64,000 bases of DNA. Origin: Candidatus Protochlamydia amoebophila UWE25 (GTDB taxonomy: Bacteria > Chlamydiota > Chlamydiia > Chlamydiales > Parachlamydiaceae). Numbering within the stretch: the stretch's first letter is position 1; the number at the start of each line of letters is the position of its first letter. The notes below the pieces were generated by a model. The model was not told where the DNA came from, did no database searches, and was given only the letters and a program-made list of their open reading frames with translations. The stretch covers positions 620,001 through 684,000 of the forward strand of contig NC_005861.2 in assembly GCF_000011565.2 (NCBI RefSeq). The letters run 5' to 3'. Positions 57,984 through 64,000 of this stretch are shown piece by piece. Both the position numbers and the translations under genes were made by a program.

Positions 57984-58151
57984 ATGAAGAGAGAGGACCC
58001 TAAAGTTTATGAAAATATAATTACTAAATTGAATTTTTTTTATTTAGATGCCCTTGATGTTTTTGTTGCAGCCAGAAAGGGAATTGCTCCTTCAGATGAA
58101 AAGGTGACAAATCTTAAGGTGAAATTAGGAATTGCATTGTTGTTAAAGTAG
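57984..58151 (+). CDS. small hypothetical protein
   Basis: 55 aa: MKREDPKVYENIITKLNFFY, LDALDVFVAARKGIAPSDEK. Helical, no recognised family, perhaps a remnant, because similar-looking codons continue beyond the stop to about 58390. Confidence 0.35.
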   Translation: MKREDPKVYENIITKLNFFYLDALDVFVAARKGIAPSDEKVTNLKVKLGIALLLK

Positions 58152-58476
58152 AAGTAAGTGAATTAATAGTCGCTCTAGTTAAAAAAGCAAAACTCACGGA
58201 TATGGATGGTTGTTAAAGCTGTGCTAGAAAACTTTGCGCTGGAACGTATTAATTTCCTTTAAAAATAAAGAAGCTCTTAGAACAAGGTTATGTAGATTAT
58301 CTAGAAAAATAGATTTCCTTTTTCAAAAAGGCGAGGCAGAGAGTTCAATACGCAATTTAGTAAGAGTATTAGGAGTTATTAATGAAATTACAGTTAAATA
58401 TTATTAATACTAAGGTTAAAAAAATTAAAAATTGATGTGTTTTTGGTCTCTAATTTTAATAACTAGGAGGTTTCTA

Positions 58477-59412
58477 ATGTCCTTTAAAATGTGTTTAGTC
58501 ATAATTTTAAGTCTTACAGCCTGCATGGCTAATTTAACTGCGGAAGCAGACCTTTCTAATTTATCTCAAAAAGTTACTTTTCAAAATCAGGCGCAAGCAC
58601 AAAAAGATATTCAAAATCAAACCCAGCAAGCTAAAGAAGAGGTACAAAAAAGTCTTGTTCCTGACGCTATTTTTATTGTGAATGAAACAAAAAAGGCCAT
58701 TAATTTTATTAAGAATGGACAAATGGCAGAAGCTTTGTCTGCTGTTGAAAATGCCACTGGTAAAAGTGATGTCTTATTAGCTCGTCATCCTGAGAATGCT
58801 TTGCTACCTGTAGATTTTGCTATTAAAGTTATTGATAGTGCACCTGTAGAACTAAATAAGATAAATGGAATTGAGAAATTGATTAAAAAAAACATTGACT
58901 ATAAAAATTATCCAGTTAGTCGTGCCTTGCTTAATTTCTTATGTAGTGAGATTGATGTTGTTACCTATTGTTTACCTCTTGCGTATTATCCTGAAGCACT
59001 CAAAAAAGCGGCAAGATTGTTGGAATTGAAACAAGCTTCGGAAGCAAGTTTGGTATTAGACATAGCACTTAATACATTAGTAGAGATGCACCAAACTTTT
59101 CCTATACCGACAATCAAAGTAATTACTTTGTTGACTACAGCTGAAGACATCTTGGAAAAGGAAAACGATAAAGAGAATGCTTTAAAGCTTGTAAATGAGG
59201 CTAAGTTCGAGCTAAAACGTTCAATAGAATTGGGTTATTTAGAAAAAGATGAGAAATATAGGGCTTTAAATGAAGAACTTACAGATCTGGAAAATAAAAT
59301 TAATAAAAATCAAAAAAGTACTTCTAGCTTTAGGTCTTTAAAGGAAAAATTTCGAGACTTTTTAAAAATTTTATCTAAGCCAAAAAGTGCTTCTCGATGT
59401 TTAAACGAGTAA
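58477..59412 (+). CDS. YfdX family exported protein
   Basis: 311 aa from ATG 58477, preceded by AGGAGG; the frame is open to 58432 but without a site. A signal peptide (MSFKMCLVIILSLTACMANL) is followed by helical repeats: IVNETKKAINFIKNGQMAEA, ALKKAARLLELKQASEASLV, DILEKENDKENALKLVNEAK. These are typical of YfdX (PF10938), a periplasmic family linked in enterobacteria to acid and antibiotic stress. Length is slightly above average because of a basic C-terminal tail. Intact. Confidence 0.78.
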   Translation: MSFKMCLVIILSLTACMANLTAEADLSNLSQKVTFQNQAQAQKDIQNQTQQAKEEVQKSLVPDAIFIVNETKKAINFIKNGQMAEALSAVENATGKSDVLLARHPENALLPVDFAIKVIDSAPVELNKINGIEKLIKKNIDYKNYPVSRALLNFLCSEIDVVTYCLPLAYYPEALKKAARLLELKQASEASLVLDIALNTLVEMHQTFPIPTIKVITLLTTAEDILEKENDKENALKLVNEAKFELKRSIELGYLEKDEKYRALNEELTDLENKINKNQKSTSSFRSLKEKFRDFLKILSKPKSASRCLNE

Positions 59413-59446
59413 TTGTAGTAATGAAGAAAGTGTAAAGTCCTTAAAA

Positions 59447-59470
59447 GCTATGGAGTGTCAACTCCATAGC
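59447..59470. terminator. perfect hairpin behind the YfdX gene
   Basis: GCTATGGAGT-GTCA-ACTCCATAGC: 10-bp perfect stem, 4-nt loop, 35 nt after the stop codon. A-rich rather than U-rich sequence follows on the plus strand. Confidence 0.55.
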
Positions 59471-59803
59471 AAAATATATTTGAAAATCCCATGCATTACT
59501 AGTAGGTTAATCAGGTATTACCGTACAAACTTGTCAAGTTAAGTATACGAATGTGGTGTTAGGCTGCTGCCGATTTTCTTGTGATTCACCTTTTAAAAAG
59601 CAAAGTAGATTCTGCAAAGATTATTGATTGAAATGACTGAGAAAAGCCGAAGGGTATCACTAATATGCGGCAATGGTGGTGCAACAAATAACCTAGTCAG
59701 CCATGTCAGCCATCTGAAACCAATAAAATCCCGTAGCATTTTCACCATAAATATCTTCTTATCTATAGGGATTTAGAGTTTTGGGTAATGTGGCAAACCA
59801 TAG

Positions 59804-59849
59804 CCCTCATAACTCGCTCTGTTCCTTGATTCAAGTCCAAGTTGCCCCA
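59804..59849 (+). repeat. tRNA(CAT) 3'-half fragment 4 (degenerate)
   Basis: CTCATAACTCGCT...TTGATTCAAGTCCAAGTTGCCCCA still matches the anticodon loop, T-arm and acceptor of the tRNA at 21151 with about ten changes. Region 59471-59803 before it shows no gene. Confidence 0.65.
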
Positions 59850-60171
59850 CTTTTTAAATGCTCGAGAGGTAAGCTGGGAGAAAAAATTAGATAAATTTAT
59901 TGACCAAGCTAACTCTTCGCCATCTTTGTGGACTATTCCTGAGCGACAGGTAGACAAAAGGCCACAAAAAAGCACAACAAATTACTCATTAGTAGTAACA
60001 GATAACCCTAACAATCAAGAAGGGGGGGATATTAACACTATTAAAAAAAATAAATAAAAGAATAGGAAAAGTTGGCGTTGTTAATTACTCGCTCACATTT
60101 TTTAAAGACATCCTTCTGTTATAAAAACATTTAGTTCATATAACTTAGTCAAAAAAAATTAGAAGAAGAAT

Positions 60172-60432
60172 ACCGAAGTCAAAATCGGTAGCGCTTGCTA
60201 TTTAAATAAGTTAAAGGAACAAAAACACACTCTCAGCGAGGCAATTGATCAAAACATCCCTCCGGTCTTACCCATTAAGCCTAAAAATACAAGCAAAGTG
60301 CAGCAGAACTTACTCTGGTAGAAGAACCGGCTTCGTAACTTACATTCTCCATTGCCTTAAACTGAGCCTTATAGTGTGAAGTACGCGATCTACTTGTTAC
60401 TGAACAGACTGGTTAAAGTAAACCTCATGTAG
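60172..60432 (+). pseudogene. tyrosine integrase fragment (SAM-like core-binding domain)
   Basis: LNKLKEQKHTLSEAIDQNIP, PVLPIKPKNTSKVQQNLLW, TAG where Trp is expected, KNRLRNLHSPLP, TAA, then VKYAIYLLLNRLVKVNLM. The L-K-E-x-K-H-T-L-S-E-A-I-D and V-Q-Q-x-L-L-W-W-K pattern is that of island integrases. The catalytic domain with R-H-R-Y is absent. Confidence 0.55.
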
Positions 60433-60573
60433 CCCACTATCCCTGTGCATTTTACTTATCCGGTCTATTACACCCATCTTAATCCGATAAAATTCAGTAG
60501 TCTTTTGTTCAAAAACCATTTAGTACCTTAATTATAGCGATTGGATGAAATCGATTTGATTGGCAGATCATCG

Positions 60574-60617
60574 CTCTTATAAATCGTTGGTCGTAGGTTC
60601 TAATCTCATTCGCCTCC
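60574..60617 (+). repeat. tRNA(CAT) 3'-half fragment 5 (very degenerate)
   Basis: CTCTTATAAATCGTTGGTCG then TAGGTTC and GCCTCCT retains the anticodon-loop/variable-loop/T-arm order but has lost T-stem pairing. It stands about 140 bp after the integrase fragment. The rest of 60618-61050 shows no gene. Confidence 0.5.
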
Positions 60618-61051
60618 TTCTCTTTAACTTACAACTGATCAAGAGCAAGCCTTGTTTCTATGGAAAGTTCTTAGTACTTCATAATGTTTCTGAGCATAAC
60701 TTAACACATAACTTCTTCGCGCTGACATGGCTATTAACCATAGGAACGCATTAAGATTTTAAACTTTATTAGTTCGATGAGATTTAATATATGAGTAAGA
60801 TTAAATCATTAAAAAATTATAACGGGGCATGACAGGAATGTTGGCCAACCATCTATCACATAACTTCGTAAACAATTGAGTAAATACGTTTCGGATGCTG
60901 GTTTCGACCTTAAGAATGTCAGAAGAATGAGTAAAACTTTAAACCAAGCTTTTGGCACAACTATCAGCGTTAAAATCACGGTATTGGTTTTCATTTTATT
61001 AGCAAAAAAATAGATCAGCTTAAAAGTTTTCTAACATATGATAGTTTAGAT

Positions 61052-61067
61052 TGGCACGCCTCTTGCA
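61052..61067 (+). promoter_or_regulatory. sigma-54 (RpoN) promoter
   Basis: TGGCACG-CCTC-TTGCA fits the -24/-12 consensus TGGCACG-N4-TTGCW at every position. Transcription would start near 61078, giving a leader of about 25 nt with AGGAGG before the ATG at 61103. Chlamydiae have RpoN and an AtoC-type activator; no activator site is identified here. Confidence 0.8.
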
Positions 61068-61379
61068 TAAAATGAACTGCTAAAAAGCGCAGGAGGTATA
61101 ATATGTCTAGCCCAATTCATTCAATTTCAGTCCCAGCAACAATAGAAGGAGTAAAATTTGATAAAGATTTTGTTCCTTCAAAAGAATCTAAAAATCGCGT
61201 AAAAGAATTGGGACTTGAAGCTCTTTTACATATTAAAAACAAGGATGCATCAAAAAGTTTGGAAATATTAGAGGCAAATGTTTGGAAAATGGCATCTAAT
61301 GTAAAAAAAAGGCGATTTGGCTATGAAAAAAAAGATTTTATTAAAACTTTAAATTTTTTAGAAATATTTTGTATGTATG

Positions 61380-62677
61380 TGTAGTGCTCCCCAAATAAAC
61401 CGGACCATCTGGCTTGCTTCTAAGATATAGGAGTAAGACTAGATTTATGACTAATTGTAAATTAATTACATCATTAGAAAGAAGAAGACGATGGTCCTTA
61501 GAAGAAAAAAAACAGATTATTGAAAAACATATCAAGAAGGTCAATCTGTTTTCCAAATAGCAAGGAGATATGATATCACACCAAGTCAACTTTTTGCATG
61601 GAGAAGGCAGATGGAACAAGGAGCACGACAAGGAATTAGCAGCCGAGAAGAACTAGTTCCCAAAAGCCAAGTGAAAGAAATGGAAAAGCGAATAAGAGAA
61701 CTAGAGCGGATGCTTGGGAAAAAGACACTTGAAAATGAAATTTTAAAAGAGGCTGTAAGGCTTGGGCAGGAAAAAAAACTCATCTCGCGGCAGCCATTGC
61801 CAAGCTTAAACGATTTAGCCTAAGGAAAATAGCAAAGGTGATGGAAGTATCAAGATCCAATCTTATAGAGCAGCTTAAAGAGCATTTACCTCATCAGCCA
61901 GTCTTTTATTCTAAAGCGGAAAATGAACAGGTTTTAGCTTTAATCAAAGAAGTCGTTAAAGACAGGCCGACTGACGGTTATCGTAGGGTCCATGCGATTG
62001 TCAATAGCCTTCTCAAAGAGAAAAAACTTAAAGTCATTAATCATAAGCGGGTTTTTAGACTGATGAGGCAGCATCATCTTTTGCTACAAAGGCCAAACAG
62101 GCGTCCTAAACGCTTACATACAGGCAAAGTAGAGACTCTCTACAGCAATACACGATGGTGCTCAGACAGCTTCTCTATTCAATGCTTAAATGGTGATCGT
62201 GTTCATGTCGCCTTCTCGTTGGATACGTGTGACAGAGAAGTCATGCGTTATATTGCCTCTACAATAGGTATTGATGGGCAGATGATTCGAGATTTGATGC
62301 TTGAGACTATTGAATATAGATTTGAACAGCCAAAAGCTAGAGTACCTCTTGAATGGCTCTCTGATAATGGCAGCTGTTACACGGCTAAAGAAACTGTCAA
62401 TTTTGGTAGAATGCTTGGTTTAACCATTAGAACCACGCCACCTTATAGTCCAGAAAGTAATGGCATGGCAGAAGCTTTTGTCAAAACTTTTAAAAGAGAT
62501 TATGTTTATTTCGGCAATCTGGCAAGTGCTGAAGCTGTTTTGCAGCAATTGCCTATTTGAATCGAAGACTATAACGTTAAAGCCCCTCACAAGGCTTTAA
62601 ATATGCTCTCTCCAAGAGAGTATTTAAGGAAATTAAAAATGGCAGGCTAGCGGTCCGGTTTTATAGGGGCAACTCCA
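61380..62677 (+). mobile_element. IS3-family (IS2-like) insertion sequence, 1,298 bp
   Basis: Left end TGTAGTGCTCCCC and right end (reverse strand) TGGAGTTGCCCC continue as ATAAA-CCGGACC inverted repeats. The 5-bp target duplication GTATG lies at 61375-61379 and 62678-62682. Contains orfA/orfB transposase genes, both damaged. Confidence 0.92.
61447..62650 (+). pseudogene. IS3-family transposase OrfA/OrfB, interrupted
   Basis: OrfA: LERRRRWSLEEKKQIIE, frameshift near 61530, FQIARRYDITPSQLFAWRRQ and a leucine-zipper-like KEMEKRIRELERMLGKKTLE. OrfB from 61838: YRRVHAIVNSLLKEKKLKVI, RWCSDSFSIQCLNGDRVHVA (first Asp), EWLSDNGSCYTAKETVNFGR (second Asp), PPYSPESNGMAEAFVKTFKR (Glu). TGA at 62558-62560 replaces Trp in LPIWIEDYN; the frame continues to LSPREYLRKLKMAG. 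IS2-like subgroup. Confidence 0.88.
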
Positions 62678-62960
62678 GTATGGAGCCCAAGCAAATCTTT
62701 CAAATCAGCGAAATAAAAAAGTTTTGGAAGAAAATATAGATACAACAGTAGTAAAAGCTGTCCAAGAGATTGAATACATAAATAAGCTACTCGCGTCAGA
62801 TGTAAAAAAAATTGGAAAAGTCGTTCTAAATCAACATATTGAAAGGCTTAATCATTTAGTGAATAAGATTTTTACAGGCAACTTAAGTCAAACAGAACAA
62901 ATTGCAATGGGGAAAATTGTAGATAAAGCTAAAAATATTCTAAAGAAACTAGTCACTTAA

Positions 62961-63579
62961 TTGTTAAAGTTTTAGTTTAAATTCATCAAGTTAGAGGGTG
63001 CATTAGCGGTACAAGACTTTGCTGATTGCACTATCTAGCATTTTGATTTGAAATCTTTTATCTTCTTAATAGGTTAATTGTCCGAACCCATTTTCAAACA
63101 AGAAACAATATTATATCAGAAAATTTTCTGGATTTCCAACTTCTACAAAAGAAGGGAAAGTTGACAATAGCTAAAAGACCACTTTTTTGTTTGAGTAAGA
63201 CATTTAGATACAATTTAATATAATCACAAAGTTATTTATGAAATTTTTAACAATAAGCATTTCTAGCATTCATACTATCATGCAAGTTCAGAAATAAATT
63301 TCTATTTAAATGAGTAAATTTGCTACTGAGTAGACAAAAAGCGAAAATATAAACTTATATCAGAAACTTTTGGATGAAAATTTAACTGGTAAAAGCTTAA
63401 AAAAATTACAGCGTTTACGAAATTTGATATCTGGCCTTTGTGAAAATTTTAGAAGGCTATGATGATACTTGGAGCCCGGATAAATTTTTAAATCCAATTG
63501 AGCGCGTGGGCATAAGAGAGAAATAAGCCTTGCTATAATAATAACAAGGCTGATGAAATCTCTTAATTGTAGTTAAATA
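62961..63579. other. intergenic region, no gene recognised
   Basis: About 620 bp AT-rich; a short helical stretch near 63390 (SLKKLQRLRNLISGLCENFR) may be a gene remnant. The right end holds a hairpin serving the leftward gene. Confidence 0.4.
63526..63551 (-). terminator. hairpin behind right-edge gene
   Basis: AGCCTTG and CAAGGCT arms with a 12-nt loop, 28 nt after the stop codon of the minus-strand gene; short U-containing tail. Confidence 0.5.
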
Positions 63580-64000
63580 CTATTGTATCTCAACTGTATT
63601 CAACTGCGTATATAGCTCATTAGCTATATTGGTTGAAATAGAAGAATACATATTACAATTATAATTATCGTGCCCATTACCTCTATCAGAGATACTAGAA
63701 TAAAGAAAGCTGCTAAATGTATTTCCTTTATGAGGAGTGAAAATGGCGTGCATAATTGTATCAGCAATTTCTGGTAAATTTGATATAGCTCTAGGAATAT
63801 CTTGTGGATTAATTTTCTCTACAAAGGCTAAGACACTTTTAGTTTGACAGTTAGGAAAAAGGACACCATTATTACGGTTAAGACCTTTGATAATGACAAC
63901 ATTTCGACCATCTAAAGTCCTTGTTTTAGCGACTGAATGATTTAAATTATCCCAATCAATCTTTTTAATAGCCTCACAAATTTTTTCATTCGGGGCTTGT
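63580..64000 (-). CDS. hypothetical protein (partial, runs off right edge)
   Basis: 140 codons are visible, ending TAG at 63580-63582; the N-terminus lies outside the window. Visible parts include NEKICEAIKKIDWDNLNHSV, DGRNVVIIKGLNRNNGVLFP and FSSFLYSSISDRGNGHDNYN. Soluble, no membrane segment, no family recognised. Confidence 0.6.
   Translation of the reverse strand, partial: QAPNEKICEAIKKIDWDNLNHSVAKTRTLDGRNVVIIKGLNRNNGVLFPNCQTKSVLAFVEKINPQDIPRAISNLPEIADTIMHAIFTPHKGNTFSSFLYSSISDRGNGHDNYNCNMYSSISTNIANELYTQLNTVEIQ

Larger units (their letters stand above)
61103..62960 (+). pseudogene. sigma-54-controlled hypothetical gene split by IS3 element
   Basis: The left part (MSSPIHSISVPATIEGVKFD, KNRVKELGLEALLHIKNKDA) runs to 61379; the right part starts at 62683 and ends at 62960 (VVKAVQEIEYINKLLASDVK, HIERLNHLVNKIFTGNLSQT). 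Removing the IS and one GTATG copy restores a 184-aa frame exactly (EIFCMYGAQANLSNQ at the junction). The protein is soluble, helical, without signal peptide; no family recognised. Early MSSPIHSIS could suit a type III secreted protein, but that is a guess. Confidence 0.82.

Noticed and set aside
24541-60617. Additional tRNA genes at the repeated CTCATAA...TTGCCCCA sequences
   Set aside because: All five lack the D-arm and the 5' acceptor strand; only 21151-21223 folds completely.
9433-62560. Reassignment of UGA to tryptophan
   Set aside because: UGA at Trp positions is frequent only in damaged cargo genes; TAG and TAA stops and frameshifts occur beside it, and intact genes such as ileS and phoH use TGG for Trp.

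Overview
The window is chromosomal DNA from a Chlamydiales bacterium, most likely an amoeba symbiont of the Parachlamydiaceae (Protochlamydia-like). Base composition is AT-rich. The left third carries genes whose company is typical of chlamydiae: an SH3-domain envelope protein and a small SWIM-motif protein beside a PIN-PhoH ATPase (compare the CT017/CT016/CT015 block of Chlamydia trachomatis, from memory), then ileS and the unusually long chlamydial lepB (compare CT019/CT020). A two-piece-looking but complete tmRNA gene with a long tag also fits.

Layout. 1-5.8 kb: SH3 protein, SWIM protein, phoH, a nucleotide-translocase-like carrier and a MepB-like gene. 6.0-10.1 kb: a roughly 4 kb island bounded on the right by the tmRNA 3' end and on the left by a 21-bp copy of that end; it carries a NUDIX gene, a decayed GNAT, a complete AbiE-type toxin-antitoxin pair with two operator-like repeats, a broken YjdF-like gene and a broken second mepB. 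11-21.2 kb: ordinary backbone (ileS, lepB, secreted hypotheticals, DUF167, an S10 carboxypeptidase) ending in a tRNA gene with anticodon CAT.

21.2-61 kb: a large accessory region that looks built by repeated integration at that tRNA. Five further copies of the tRNA 3' half, in various states of decay, lie at 24.5, 28.8, 45.6, 59.8 and 60.6 kb, several next to tyrosine-integrase remnants and to paired TTACGCA motifs spaced 11 bp apart. Cargo is mostly single-gene cassettes, many of them broken: AlkA, DUF488, PPOX, an APH-like kinase, a Qnr-like pentapeptide protein, MazG-like, HigBA, a metallophosphoesterase, an RHS protein, HTH/DUF3987 replication genes, GNATs, a GrpB-GNAT-DHFR fusion, two more AbiE pairs, an ABC-F ATPase, Ada, a CatB/Vat acetyltransferase and a Fic protein. 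A 2,142-bp segment is present twice (24.5 and 45.6 kb) with no difference seen; the first copy has lost most of the ABC-F gene through a 6-bp microhomology deletion.

61-64 kb: a gene with an excellent sigma-54 promoter is cut by an IS3-family element whose 5-bp target duplication allows exact reconstruction; an IS5-family element with a 3-bp duplication likewise splits an acetyltransferase gene at 41.8 kb. IS982- and IS630-type remnants lie at 29-31 kb. The recurrent theme is acquisition of resistance/stress, toxin-antitoxin and small-molecule-modifying genes, followed by decay, with nonsense changes mostly explicable as G:C to A:T transitions.
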